Source of the DNA: an uncultured Acidobacteriia bacterium | GTDB lineage: Bacteria > Acidobacteriota > Terriglobia > Bryobacterales > Bryobacteraceae | Assembly (NCBI GenBank): GCA_903851195.1 | Contig: CAINNJ010000049.1 | Span: forward strand, 124,001-188,000 | Reading direction: 5' to 3' | DNA: 64,000 nucleotides | In this document: one piece after another, positions 41,353-50,663 of the stretch | Layout: each line of letters opens with the position of its first letter | How positions within the stretch are numbered: position 1 is the first letter of the stretch | Program-made: the position numbers and the translations under genes | Notes under the pieces: generated by a model | Seen by the model: only the letters and a program-made list of their open reading frames with translations | Told to the model about the DNA's origin: nothing | Databases searched by the model: none

Positions 41353-42276
41353 TCACTCGCCCGCCAGAGTGGCGACGTACTCGATCGGACTGCCACAACC
41401 CTCCACCTTCGCGCCCAGGCGTTGCAGCGCGTCGATAGCCAGCATCCGCCGGTGGGCATTGAACGTAATCACATCGGCGAACATTCCTCCGAAGGTAAAT
41501 GTCTCGGGCGGTTCGCACAGCGCATCGACGAAGGTATCCTGCCAGGCATTCCGGTTGCGCACGTCCGCGAGCACGCCATGGAACGCCGCGTCCGCCCGAT
41601 CCATACGCGCCAGCATGGCCGAAGGCGTTCGATCCTCCGCGGGCGCGTTGTCCAGTAACGGCATCTTGCCGCCTGTCAGCGCCGCCGCCCAGACTTCCTT
41701 GGTCTGCACCATCCGGTCGAGAAGCTGGCGCAGACTGCGGTCCGGGCCATCCCAGGGAAAGATCCGCACTTCCTGTTGCAAAGGGCGGTCGAGCTGTTCC
41801 TCACTTAACGCATCCGCAAGAATAAGAAGACGCCGCGTGTGCCAGGTTTCCTGGCCTGAAAAAATATCAAAAAGATCCATGGATTGATCGGTTCCTTTCC
41901 TCTTGTCCGTGCCGGAGCAGTGGTGAATTCCGTTCGCGGCATAAAGCTGTGTGTAAGTCACTCCCAGACGGCGATAGTGACTCGGCGAAACTTTGTAGGC
42001 TTTCCGGAACGCTCGGGTGAATGCTTCGAGCGATCCGTAATCGGCGTTGAGGGCGATATCGGTTACTGACAGTTGAGTACGGCACAACTGCCAGGCCGCT
42101 CTTTCCAGCAGCAGTCTCCGCCGCATGGCGACCGGCGTCTCTTCGATCATGGCCCGGAACACACGATAGAACTGCGTCCGGCTTCGATGAGCGTGGCGGG
42201 CCAGCCCGGTTGCATCCTGCTCCCGGTCGAGCGAAGCCAGAACCACTCCACGCAGCCGTTGCGCTTCGTTCTCCAC
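41353..42276 (-). CDS. AraC-type regulator fused to a DinB-like domain
   Basis: This protein of about 307 residues starts with an AraC/XylS helix-turn-helix domain (residues about 8-105: LARHAHRSRTQFYRVFRAMI, then LSVTDIALNADYGSLEAFTR, AFRKAYKVSPSHYRR). After a short linker a DinB-like four-helix domain follows (MDLFDIFSGQETWHTRRLLI, LDRMVQTKEVWAAALTGGK, FADVITFNAHRRMLAIDALQ). DinB-like domains often bind metal through three His residues and act as thiol-dependent transferases. The fusion suggests a regulator that senses a small molecule or its own reaction. The start is uncertain: GTG 42276 or TTG 42327. An internal ATG (41880) could give a DinB-only product. Confidence 0.8.
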   Translation of the reverse strand: MENEAQRLRGVVLASLDREQDATGLARHAHRSRTQFYRVFRAMIEETPVAMRRRLLLERAAWQLCRTQLSVTDIALNADYGSLEAFTRAFRKAYKVSPSHYRRLGVTYTQLYAANGIHHCSGTDKRKGTDQSMDLFDIFSGQETWHTRRLLILADALSEEQLDRPLQQEVRIFPWDGPDRSLRQLLDRMVQTKEVWAAALTGGKMPLLDNAPAEDRTPSAMLARMDRADAAFHGVLADVRNRNAWQDTFVDALCEPPETFTFGGMFADVITFNAHRRMLAIDALQRLGAKVEGCGSPIEYVATLAGE

Positions 42277-42502
42277 ACAAGGAAAATAGCATCTGAAACC
42301 GAACGTGCGCCTGATCGCGCGTCCCAAATAGCCGGTGTGGGATGCGGCAATCGACGGGCGGCGCGCGGGCGACCGTGGTACAAAAAGGTGGAGAGGTCAG
42401 GCGCGAACCTCCGCGGAGCAGACCTTCCGATTGCCACCCGGCCGATTCCGCGCGCTTCCGGCGCAGATCGCTCCACAACAAACCAAATCAGGGATTACGC
42501 GC

Positions 42503-43846
42503 ATGTTTGGACGTGGCAACTGGGCCGTCTACGGGCTCGGGAAAGATTCGCTCGAGACCTTCGTAACCAGCCTGGAAGACCGGGCGGTCATGGTTGCGGC
42601 GTCGCAACTGGCGGCGTCCGCCATCACGCGGTATTCCAGCGTCGACACGGTCGGGATTAATCCGTTCAGCGGTCCCCGCCTCGATGAAGAACATCCCCTC
42701 GCTCCCGAACAGGAACCGGAACTCGCGGGCTATTCGACCTCGGAGCCGGACGAACGCGCCGCGCACACGCTTTCGGCCGAGATTCTGGACTGCGAAGGCT
42801 ATGGCGTGACCGAGGCGCAGTTCCGCCTTCACGCCACCATGCCGTGGTACGGACTCTGGGCGGTTTCCAATGAATGGAAAGACGTCAGCGATCTTAGCTC
42901 CATCAAAGAGCAGCGTTCTTACCGGCTGATGGAAAGACCTTATAAATTTCTTCAGGCCGGCGATAAGAAGAACATCGATCAGGACACGCTGGGAATCAAT
43001 GCTCCGGTGCGGAAACAGGTTCCGGTGCTGCTCGATTTCAACGACGGCCGCGTCTATATCGAGAGCACCGGCAAGCAGCTGCTGCAGATGATCACCGTTC
43101 GCCTGAGACTGCTGGGACTCGATATCTTCCCCGTGGCCTGGACTTATCGCGGCCGCGCCAACTGGCCCTCGGAAATTCTCAATCGTCTTTATGAGAAGAC
43201 GCAGTATCAGAGCGATTTCCAGAAGCGCGCCGACGAGGCCTCACGGTTCAAACCGAGCGAGATCGAAAAGCTGGAAGATAAAGAGGTGGAGTCCATCGTC
43301 AGGAGCTTTTTCTCGATGACCCAACTGGCGAGCGATCTCTGGATCGGCATCTCCGGCCCCGCGCAGATTCTGCTGCACGACGCGAGTCCGCCGATCGGCG
43401 TAAAAGCACCGACCAGCGCGACCACGCTGCTCAACGTCACCAGCGAGGCCAGAGTTCTTTCGGGTTCCATCACCTTCCAGGAACATATCTCGGGAACCAC
43501 GAAAAAGGGTGAGGAGTACACGTTCCGTAAGGACCTTCTCACCATCGCTCTGAACGACCGGATTAACTTTACCGACGTGGGCGCCGCCATGCTGCGCGGT
43601 TTCGGCATCCCCTCCTTTAAGAAAGACATCCTGCGCGAGATTAAATATACGAAACAGGTGCCTTCCATCGATCGGTTCTGGGGCACGTGGCTGCACGAAA
43701 TGAGCAACGGCGTGCGGATGATCGAGGCGGCGTTCCGCGAGCTTCTGGATCTCGACGGAAACCAGGAAGCCGGAATCCTTCCCATGCCGGTTGCGACGCC
43801 GACGGCGCCGACCAAGGAGCCGGCTGTGGAAGTTCTGGTCGTTTGA
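42503..43846 (+). CDS. Hypothetical protein, 447 residues, unrecognised family
   Basis: I do not recognise this protein. It lacks a signal peptide and membrane segments and is acidic-to-neutral. The N-terminal part (MFGRGNWAVYGLGKDSLETF, then VTSLEDRAVMVAASQLAASA) is followed by a segment ending in PVLLDFNDGRVYIESTGKQL. A helical charged region (ADEASRFKPSEIEKLEDKEV) and a beta-rich end (VLSGSITFQEHISG, YTFRKDLLTIALND) complete it. The mix suggests a multi-domain cytoplasmic protein, perhaps nucleic-acid related; a faint RdgC-like flavour in the VLLDFNDGRVYIES region is too weak to use. AGGGA lies eight bases before ATG 42503. It is divergent from the AraC-DinB gene and converges on the sulfatase gene. 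Confidence 0.7.
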   Translation: MFGRGNWAVYGLGKDSLETFVTSLEDRAVMVAASQLAASAITRYSSVDTVGINPFSGPRLDEEHPLAPEQEPELAGYSTSEPDERAAHTLSAEILDCEGYGVTEAQFRLHATMPWYGLWAVSNEWKDVSDLSSIKEQRSYRLMERPYKFLQAGDKKNIDQDTLGINAPVRKQVPVLLDFNDGRVYIESTGKQLLQMITVRLRLLGLDIFPVAWTYRGRANWPSEILNRLYEKTQYQSDFQKRADEASRFKPSEIEKLEDKEVESIVRSFFSMTQLASDLWIGISGPAQILLHDASPPIGVKAPTSATTLLNVTSEARVLSGSITFQEHISGTTKKGEEYTFRKDLLTIALNDRINFTDVGAAMLRGFGIPSFKKDILREIKYTKQVPSIDRFWGTWLHEMSNGVRMIEAAFRELLDLDGNQEAGILPMPVATPTAPTKEPAVEVLVV

Positions 43847-43851
43847 CGCGC

Positions 43852-45771
43852 TTACAGCGTCACCGCCATCCGGTCCAGCAGTTTCTGGGTATATTCGGTT
43901 TTTACCCTCTCCGGCGATTTCGGGTCCACCGCGGCCGCCGCGAGGATTTCTTTTTTCCAGGGCGCTGCCTTTTTGCCCAGCGCATCGATCGCATTCAGCG
44001 CCTGGATTGCGATGAAGGAATTATTCTTCGGCGCGTCGGCCAGCGCGACCAATAGCGGGACCACCTTTTCCACGTCCTGCGCCGTCCCATACCGGCCCAG
44101 CGCTTCCGCCGCCGCGATCCGCACATACGGGGAGGAGTCCGCGAGCGTCTTTTCCAGCGCGGCCCGGGCGGCCTGCACTTCATCGGCGCCCCGCATCAGC
44201 ACGCCCATCACACCCCAGTAGCGAACCGCATTATCGGGATCCTGCATCGCGCGCCGCAGCCTTGCGGTCACACCGGGCTGCAGCGAACTCGCCAGGTCGG
44301 CCGCGGCTAAGATACGTTCCACGGGGAAGCGCTTCGGATCCTGCCCCATCTCATACGGCGCTGAGTCTCTGGCCCGCGCGTGGATCTCGCCTTCCGGCAG
44401 CAGACCCAGATCCCGCACCTCCAGCTCATGCGCATGGTGCGCCTTGCGGAACCGCGCCAGCGTGGCGGTATGCTGCGCGGAGCCAGCCAGGTTATTCACC
44501 TCGTCGGGATCTGCGTGCAGATCGTAAAGTTCTTCGGGAGGTTTCGTCTCCCAGAAGTAAGTCTGCGGCGGCTTCAGCTTACCATCCTTATACATCTGTT
44601 CCCAGACCGGCGTGGACGGCAGGCTCCACATATAAGTCACATGCTGGCCATAGATCTTATGCGGATTGTAGTTGCGGATATACATGAAGCGCTTATCGCG
44701 GGTGGACCGCATCATGTCATAGCGCTCATCCATCCTGCCGCGAAAGCCGAACAGATACTCGCGCGGAGGCTTCTGATAAATACCGGCGAACGCCTGTCCC
44801 TGCTGGAAGGCCGGCGGTTTGATCCCGGCCAGACTCAGCATGGTGGGACCCAGATCGATGGTCCCGATCAGCCGGTCGCTTTTGCCGCCGGCCACATAAT
44901 CCTTCGGCGCCAGATGCTTATACTTATCCGGAAAAATGACGATCATCGGCACGTGCAGGCCGGAATCATAAGGGAAGCGCTTGTAGCGTGGCATGCCGCA
45001 ACCGTGATCGCTGGTCACCACGATGATGGTGTCTTCCAGCAGGCCATCGGCCTCCAGTTCATCCAGGCGCGCCTCATGCTGCGCGTCCTCGGCCGCCAGC
45101 AGGTCATGATACTGCGCCCAGTCGCGCCGCACTTCCGGCACGTCGGGCTGGAAGGCGGGCACGCGCGCTTTGGCCGGGTCATGCACGATGTTCTTATTCT
45201 GAGCGCTTTTAAATATCTGGCTCTCATGGGTGGTCATGTTATTGAACACCGCGAAGAAAGGCTGGCCCGGCTTGCGGTTTCGCCAGTGGCCGCTGGCCGG
45301 ATTGAAGACCGCGGGGCCGCCATTGCCGCCCTGCGTCACGTCCCAGGTGCCCTCCGGCTTTTCCAGATTGTAGTCTTCCTTGCCGTTATTGGTGCAGTAA
45401 TAACCGGCATCGCGCAGATAGCCGGGAAACATCTTCCAGTCGGCGGGCATGCGCGTCATGGAGCGCATGTGCTCGGCGCCGGTGGAGGTGGGGGAAACAC
45501 CGGTGACGATCGCGGTGCGCGCGGGTGCGCAGACCGGCGCACTGGCCCACGCATTTGTATAGACACAACCACGTTTCGCGAGGCGATCGAAGTTCGGCGT
45601 TGTGGAATACTCGTCGCCCGTGCAGTGCAGATGCGGGCCGATGTCCTCCCACGTGAGCCAGAGAAAATTGGGTCCGGGCGCGCCGGACGCAGGCTCGGCG
45701 GATGCCATCATGGGTGTCGCCGCGGCCGCGGCGCTCTGCAGGAAAATTCTCCGATTCGTTCGATTCGACAT
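43852..45771 (-). CDS. Tat-exported sulfatase with C-terminal HEAT-like repeats
   Basis: This 639-residue protein has a twin-arginine signal (NRRIFLQSAAAAATP) and an S1-family sulfatase domain. The formylglycine motif is C-A-P-A-R (81-85). VTSDHGCGMPRYKRFPYDSG gives the metal/substrate region, and NFLWLTWEDIGPHLHCTGD holds the N-terminal metal ligands. It would remove sulfate from a sulfated glycan or related compound in the periplasm. The last 150 residues form helical repeats (AMQDPDNAVRYWGVMGVLMR, SSPYVRIAAAEALGRYG) typical of HEAT/PBS lyase-like repeats, probably for substrate or partner binding. No formylglycine-generating enzyme is encoded nearby. ATG 45771 is preferred; ATG 45801 is possible. 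Confidence 0.9.
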   Translation of the reverse strand: MSNRTNRRIFLQSAAAAATPMMASAEPASGAPGPNFLWLTWEDIGPHLHCTGDEYSTTPNFDRLAKRGCVYTNAWASAPVCAPARTAIVTGVSPTSTGAEHMRSMTRMPADWKMFPGYLRDAGYYCTNNGKEDYNLEKPEGTWDVTQGGNGGPAVFNPASGHWRNRKPGQPFFAVFNNMTTHESQIFKSAQNKNIVHDPAKARVPAFQPDVPEVRRDWAQYHDLLAAEDAQHEARLDELEADGLLEDTIIVVTSDHGCGMPRYKRFPYDSGLHVPMIVIFPDKYKHLAPKDYVAGGKSDRLIGTIDLGPTMLSLAGIKPPAFQQGQAFAGIYQKPPREYLFGFRGRMDERYDMMRSTRDKRFMYIRNYNPHKIYGQHVTYMWSLPSTPVWEQMYKDGKLKPPQTYFWETKPPEELYDLHADPDEVNNLAGSAQHTATLARFRKAHHAHELEVRDLGLLPEGEIHARARDSAPYEMGQDPKRFPVERILAAADLASSLQPGVTARLRRAMQDPDNAVRYWGVMGVLMRGADEVQAARAALEKTLADSSPYVRIAAAEALGRYGTAQDVEKVVPLLVALADAPKNNSFIAIQALNAIDALGKKAAPWKKEILAAAAVDPKSPERVKTEYTQKLLDRMAVTL

Positions 45772-45819
45772 TTGTGTTGAAGGTACTGCAGCGTTCAGCA
45801 TAACCCGTTTGGGGATACT

Positions 45820-45841
45820 TACGCCGCGCACTACGGGCGTA
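45820..45841. promoter_or_regulatory. Inverted repeat between divergent sulfatase and haem-protein genes
   Basis: TACGCC (45820-45825) and GGCGTA (45836-45841) form a perfect 6-bp inverted repeat with a 10-bp centre in the 201-bp divergent gap. It might be an operator; nothing else supports this. Confidence 0.3.
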
Positions 45842-45972
45842 GGAGGAAATTCACTAAGTGCAATGTAATTGTGAATCCAGGTTATTCAAATATTTATCGT
45901 AAGGAAACTGCGTCTCGTGCCACAATCTATTTCGCGCAGCACCCCGAAGTCCTGCCGGAAGGAGAACGCGTT

Positions 45973-47685
45973 ATGTTACCGGATCGGTTTCACCTCGCCG
46001 GATTCCCGGCATTACGAAAAATAGCGCTGGGCGCGGCCGCCGTGCTGCTCCCCATCGGGGTCGTCGCCTTCGGGCAGGTAACGGCGGGCGCCGGCCCGGC
46101 CCAGTGGTTTGCCCGGCCCTCCGAGTTACCCAAAGATGTTTTCGATCTTCCGGAGTTCGATTCGAAACGTACCGGCGGCGTGCTGGATTTGGCGAAGGCC
46201 CAAGCCGAGCTCGAAGCGATGAGCGACACCGATCTTCCCGCTGCCCAGCGGCTTTTCGACATCTTTTCCTGGAGGGCTTTCGTCGCGCTGAACTGGCCCG
46301 CCACCGCCGCCGGCGCGCCCGACCCTTCAAAGAATTTCAGCAATATCGACGCGGCCACGCCGCTGGCCTGGGAGTTCTGGCAGCCGACATCGGGCGTCTT
46401 TCTTGCGAACGGCCAGAAGCCCGCATGGTCGCCTTCCATGAGCCATGCGCTCGATCACTTCAAAGCGGGATGGCGGCAGACCACCACGGTGAATGAAGGG
46501 AAACAGGCGTTCTCCGGGCCGCTGATCGATCAGAACGGCAAGTGGGTGCACTATGTCTCGCTGATGAATCGCGAAGAGTTCGATTACATCGTGGAGAACG
46601 AACTGTACAACCTGGAGGGTCAGGCGGCCTTCGTCCGCAACAGCAGGATCGAATTTCCGGTCAATACCGACGCGAAGCGCGGGGCCATCGAAATCAAGCT
46701 GGCGTGGAAGGTGCTGACGCCCGCCGAAGTCCGGAGCAACCGTTTCCTGGTGAAGCGCCTTCCGGTTGTGCAGTACATTCCGGCGGGCGCCGCGACCACC
46801 ACCGCGACGACCACCACGGCGGCCGCAATGCCGCCGGCGCATCTCTCCGGTCGCAGCGCCGATAACGGCACAAGCGCCTCGCCGACCGAGACTCTCGGCC
46901 TCATCGGCATGCACATCGCGATGCGGACTCGTTCTTCGCCGCAGTGGATCTGGGCGACCTTCGAGCAGATCGACAATACACGGCTCGATTTCGCCTCCGG
47001 AGACGCGAAGCATCCTCTGCCGAAACAGCCCAGCCTCTCCAATCCGGATAATCCCCTGGCTCTTCCCTACGCCAATCTGCTGCCCGCTTTTAATGCGCCG
47101 GCCACGGGCGGCGCGCCGCCCGCGGACTGGGACGAAGCGCTGCCGATTCCTCCCGTGGAAGTGCTGCGCCTGGTGCCTCCGCCCCAGGGAACGCAGAAGA
47201 TCAATGTGCAGGCGCAGGCGTTTCTGGGCTCGAAGGACTCCGTTCTCCGTTTTTATGAACTCAACGGCACCCAGTGGCCGAAGCACCCGAAAGCGCCATC
47301 CGTGCCCGGCGGCCAGGGCAGCGCGCCGGATAGTATTTCGCGCAAGATGCCCGGTGAAGTAGTTCCCGTCTATCTGACGAACTCGACCATGGAAACTTAC
47401 TTCCAGAAAGGCTATCAGCAGGCCGCCCCGCTGGAACAGGACAACCGTACCTCCGCCGTATTCGACACCACGCCCGTATTCGGGACCGAAAGCTGCGTCG
47501 GTTGCCACTATTCGGCCGGCGCCTGCATTGGCTTTAAGAAGGATTCCGCGGGCAAGCTAATTCTCGATGCCAACGGCAATAAGATTCCGATCTTCGGAGA
47601 AAATGCCAACGGCGGCTTAACCGGCAACGGCAACTTCAGCTGGCTTCTGCAGCTGGAAGCGAAGGCGAAGAGCCCGAAGAAGTAG
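45973..47685 (+). CDS. Exported haem-binding (CxxCH) protein of unknown role
   Basis: This 570-residue protein has an N-terminal signal or anchor (IALGAAAVLLPIGVVAFGQ) and one haem c site late in the chain (CVGCH, 508-512). The body contains QRLFDIFSWRAFVALNWPA and TPLAWEFWQPTSGVFL, a pattern I know from uncharacterised secreted proteins in several proteobacteria that also end in a c-type haem motif. A Thr/Ala-rich linker (AGAATTTATTTTAAAMPPAH) sits in the middle. AAGGAG lies about eight bases before ATG 45973; a longer frame from GTG 45871 has no such site. It opens a plus-strand run that later includes a second CxxCH protein, which suggests related redox roles. Confidence 0.75.
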   Translation: MLPDRFHLAGFPALRKIALGAAAVLLPIGVVAFGQVTAGAGPAQWFARPSELPKDVFDLPEFDSKRTGGVLDLAKAQAELEAMSDTDLPAAQRLFDIFSWRAFVALNWPATAAGAPDPSKNFSNIDAATPLAWEFWQPTSGVFLANGQKPAWSPSMSHALDHFKAGWRQTTTVNEGKQAFSGPLIDQNGKWVHYVSLMNREEFDYIVENELYNLEGQAAFVRNSRIEFPVNTDAKRGAIEIKLAWKVLTPAEVRSNRFLVKRLPVVQYIPAGAATTTATTTTAAAMPPAHLSGRSADNGTSASPTETLGLIGMHIAMRTRSSPQWIWATFEQIDNTRLDFASGDAKHPLPKQPSLSNPDNPLALPYANLLPAFNAPATGGAPPADWDEALPIPPVEVLRLVPPPQGTQKINVQAQAFLGSKDSVLRFYELNGTQWPKHPKAPSVPGGQGSAPDSISRKMPGEVVPVYLTNSTMETYFQKGYQQAAPLEQDNRTSAVFDTTPVFGTESCVGCHYSAGACIGFKKDSAGKLILDANGNKIPIFGENANGGLTGNGNFSWLLQLEAKAKSPKK

Positions 47686-47694
47686 CGGGAGCAC

Positions 47695-47731
47695 TCCGCG
47701 AGACTATTCCACATTCCGCGAGACTATTCCA
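47695..47731 (+). repeat. Near-tandem 17-bp repeat in the leader of the GH31 gene
   Basis: TCCGCGAGACTATTCCA occurs at 47695-47711 and again at 47715-47731, separated by three bases, just upstream of the AAAGGA and ATG 47744 of the GH31 gene. It may be an operator pair spaced by about two helical turns or a simple slippage duplication. Confidence 0.9.
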
Positions 47732-47743
47732 AAGGATAAAAGC

Positions 47744-50632
47744 ATGGATTTCCCCTTAGTTCCCGTAGACGGTTTCTCGCCCAACACCCCGGCCTGGAGC
47801 ACTGTCGGCAATATCGACAGCGTTGCGCCGGACCCCGCGGGACGCAACTTCACACTGCACTTCGGCACGCGGTCCCTGCTGCTCTCCGTGCTGGGCCCCA
47901 GCGCTTTCCGGTTGCGTTTCAACCCCGCGCCCGGGGCCGCTTACACCTCCGAATATTCGGTCGCCGTTACCACCCGCGATCTGGGGCTGAGCGGCGTGCA
48001 CATCACAACGACGCACCCGAGCGCGTCCCAATTGTTTATCGACACGGGAACCATCCGGATCGAAGTAGGCCTGGCGCCGTTCGCGATTTCCGTGGTCCGC
48101 AGCGCCACCGGGCAGTTACTGCATCGCGACGCACCCGGCCAGGGCGTCCTCTACATCCCGAATCAGGAAGTGATCGCGGTAATGAAGGATGTGCCCGCCG
48201 GCGCGCTTTACTTCGGATGCGGAGAAAAGGCGGGTTCGCAAACCGTGAAAAACGGTTTCAGCTTCACTTACTTCAATTTCGACAATTTCACTTACGGCGG
48301 GCCTTCCTTCGGCGCCGCGGGCCCGCTGAATCCGACTGAGCCGCTCTATTGCTCCATCCCGCTGCTGGTGGAGACCAACCCCGCCCCGTCCGGCGCGTTC
48401 GCCGGCCCGGCGTTCGCCTGCGGCGTCTTTCTCGACAATACGGCGCAGACCTTCATCAATGTGATGGCCAATATCGGCCGCACGGACATGGGCCGGAAGT
48501 ATTACATGGGCGCGCTCTATAACGAGCTCGACTATTACTTCTTCGCGGGCAACGGCGCGGGCGATATTCTCAGCCAGTACACCACGCTGACAGGACGCGC
48601 GCCGATGCCCCCAAAATATGTTTTCGGCCTGCATCAGGGCGCTTACGGCTATTACGATCAGTACAAGCTCGCCCAGGCCGCCTCCAGCTATCGCGCGGCG
48701 CGGATTCCCTGCGACGGTCTTCATATCGATGTCGATTTCCAGGACAACTACCGGACCTTCACCCACAGCGAGATCAAGTTCCCTCAGGCCGCCCATCTGT
48801 TCGAAAGATTGCACTCGGTCGGTTTCCGGATGAGCACCAACATCACGCCTCTCATCACGAATAACGTGCTCGACGAGAACGGGAGAACCTCGCCGCCTTA
48901 CCAGGCGCGCGTGGATCTGAGTAACGCGAAAGCCCTCATCCTGGACAAGCGCGCGGGGCAGACCGCTCCCCCGAATCCGCCCGTCTTCGCGGCCGGCGTC
49001 AATTACGGGAATAACCGGGGCAACAATCCTTACGCCAACGCCTATCCCCCGCTGACGATCAATAATCAGGGACAAATACCGCTGAAATCGCCCGGCAGCT
49101 ATCCGGATTTCGGCCTGGCAGCCGCGCGGACCGCATGGGGCCGGCAATACGCCCACCTGATTAACGACCTCGGTCTCGACATGATCTGGCAGGACATGAC
49201 GTGTCCGGCGCTCGACTCCACGCTGCCCGGCAACGTGCAGTACCAGAAGACGTTTCCGCAGGACTTACTGATGGCGCGGGAAGCCACCGACGCGGGCGGC
49301 AACGTGCAGGTGGAATATCTGCCCAACGCCAAACTCCACAACTCCTACGTGCTGAACCTGCTGCGCGCCACCTGGGAGGGAATCAATAAGCTCCGGCCCG
49401 CGAAGCGCAATTTCATCATCGCCCGCGGCGGGTACGCGGGGATGCAGCGCTACGCGGCGCTCTGGACGGGCGATTCCGCCTCCACATGGGATTTCCTGCG
49501 AATTAATATTCCGGAAGTTCTCAATCTGGGCCTTTCCGGCGTGCCCATCAGCGGCTGCGATATCGGTGGTTTCGCCAAGATCAACGTGGATGGCATCGAC
49601 ACCGCGTTTCCGGACTCCACCGTGGCGGGCACGCCGTTCCAGTCCGCCAGTATCATCGGCGGCATTACGAACTACGAACTGCTGACGCGCTGGATGCAGC
49701 TGGGCTCCTTCCTGCCGTGGTACCGCAACCACTACGACGGTTACAACAAGCAGTTCCAGGAACCCTATGCTTACGGTGAGCCGGTTCCCACCAATTGCCG
49801 CGCGTATGTGGAACTGCGCTATCGCATGATGCAGGTCTACTATGACGCCATGTACCACTGGACGCAGACCGGCCTGCCCATCGCGCGCGCGCTGTTTCTG
49901 AACGATCCGGGCGATCCGCGTGTCTACGCCAACCTGAACGACCAGTTCTTTGTGGGCGGCGATTTTCTGGTGGCGCCGGTAGTGAATCCGTTCGTCAGCC
50001 TCACGCCGCCGCAATCGCCCGGCCGCTCCGTCTATCTGCCGGCGGGCAGCAACTGGTACCAGTTCATGGACAACACGCAGCCCATTACCGGCGCCATCAC
50101 CGGCGGTCAGACCATCGGCATTCCCGCGCCGCTGAGCATGGTCCCGATTTACGTGCGCGCCGGCGCCATTCTGCCGTTCTGCGAACTCGAACAGTGGGTC
50201 GGGCAGTTGCCGGCGAATCCTTTGACATTCAACTGCTATCCGGGCCCGGACCGCGCGACCGACAGCCAGGCGTATCAGCTCTATCAGGACGACGGCACCA
50301 CCACGCAGGCGGCCTCCGCCGGGGCGTACCGGCTGTCGCGCATTTATCAGCAGACGCTGCAGAGCGGCGGTTCGGTGGCGCGTCAGGTGCGCGTGGCCCG
50401 TGTCCATGACAACTACACGCCCGCGGCTGCGTTCTACTATGTAGCGATTCTGGGAAGCATCACCTCGCCCGTCCATGTGCAGCGCGACGGCGCGACGCTG
50501 ACGAACGTGGGCGATTCCGTAAGCCTGGGCAAGTCCCCCGTCGATGCCTGGTACTGGAATCCTTCCATCCAGATCGCTTTTGCGAAGATCTTCGACAATC
50601 GCCCGGACACCACCGTGAAATTTTCGTACTGA
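47744..50632 (+). CDS. Glycoside hydrolase family 31 enzyme, alpha-1,4-glucan-lyase-like
   Basis: This 962-residue GH31 protein has an N-terminal beta-sandwich (about 1-270), a catalytic barrel and C-terminal beta domains. Barrel signatures include GLHQGAYGYYDQYKLAQA, DGLHIDVDFQDNYRTF and GLSGVPISGCDIGGF. The likely acid/base Asp is in WTGDSASTWDF (Asp577). The nucleophile motif, normally W-x-D-M-N-E, reads MIWQDMTCPA (Asp484). That WQDMT-x-PA form is what I know from alpha-1,4-glucan lyases, which release 1,5-anhydrofructose instead of glucose. The enzyme thus acts on alpha-glucans, with lyase versus hydrolase chemistry unsettled. No signal peptide is seen. AAAGGA lies seven bases before the ATG. 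A debranching enzyme lies downstream on the same strand. Confidence 0.85.
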   Translation: MDFPLVPVDGFSPNTPAWSTVGNIDSVAPDPAGRNFTLHFGTRSLLLSVLGPSAFRLRFNPAPGAAYTSEYSVAVTTRDLGLSGVHITTTHPSASQLFIDTGTIRIEVGLAPFAISVVRSATGQLLHRDAPGQGVLYIPNQEVIAVMKDVPAGALYFGCGEKAGSQTVKNGFSFTYFNFDNFTYGGPSFGAAGPLNPTEPLYCSIPLLVETNPAPSGAFAGPAFACGVFLDNTAQTFINVMANIGRTDMGRKYYMGALYNELDYYFFAGNGAGDILSQYTTLTGRAPMPPKYVFGLHQGAYGYYDQYKLAQAASSYRAARIPCDGLHIDVDFQDNYRTFTHSEIKFPQAAHLFERLHSVGFRMSTNITPLITNNVLDENGRTSPPYQARVDLSNAKALILDKRAGQTAPPNPPVFAAGVNYGNNRGNNPYANAYPPLTINNQGQIPLKSPGSYPDFGLAAARTAWGRQYAHLINDLGLDMIWQDMTCPALDSTLPGNVQYQKTFPQDLLMAREATDAGGNVQVEYLPNAKLHNSYVLNLLRATWEGINKLRPAKRNFIIARGGYAGMQRYAALWTGDSASTWDFLRINIPEVLNLGLSGVPISGCDIGGFAKINVDGIDTAFPDSTVAGTPFQSASIIGGITNYELLTRWMQLGSFLPWYRNHYDGYNKQFQEPYAYGEPVPTNCRAYVELRYRMMQVYYDAMYHWTQTGLPIARALFLNDPGDPRVYANLNDQFFVGGDFLVAPVVNPFVSLTPPQSPGRSVYLPAGSNWYQFMDNTQPITGAITGGQTIGIPAPLSMVPIYVRAGAILPFCELEQWVGQLPANPLTFNCYPGPDRATDSQAYQLYQDDGTTTQAASAGAYRLSRIYQQTLQSGGSVARQVRVARVHDNYTPAAAFYYVAILGSITSPVHVQRDGATLTNVGDSVSLGKSPVDAWYWNPSIQIAFAKIFDNRPDTTVKFSY

Positions 50633-50663
50633 CCAACGAACGGCTAACAGCGGAGAAAACAAT

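Noticed and set aside
45871-45972. Extended N-terminus of the first haem protein from GTG 45871
   Set aside because: The AGGAGG upstream is about 25 bases from that GTG, while AAGGAG is well placed for ATG 45973, which is followed directly by the signal segment.
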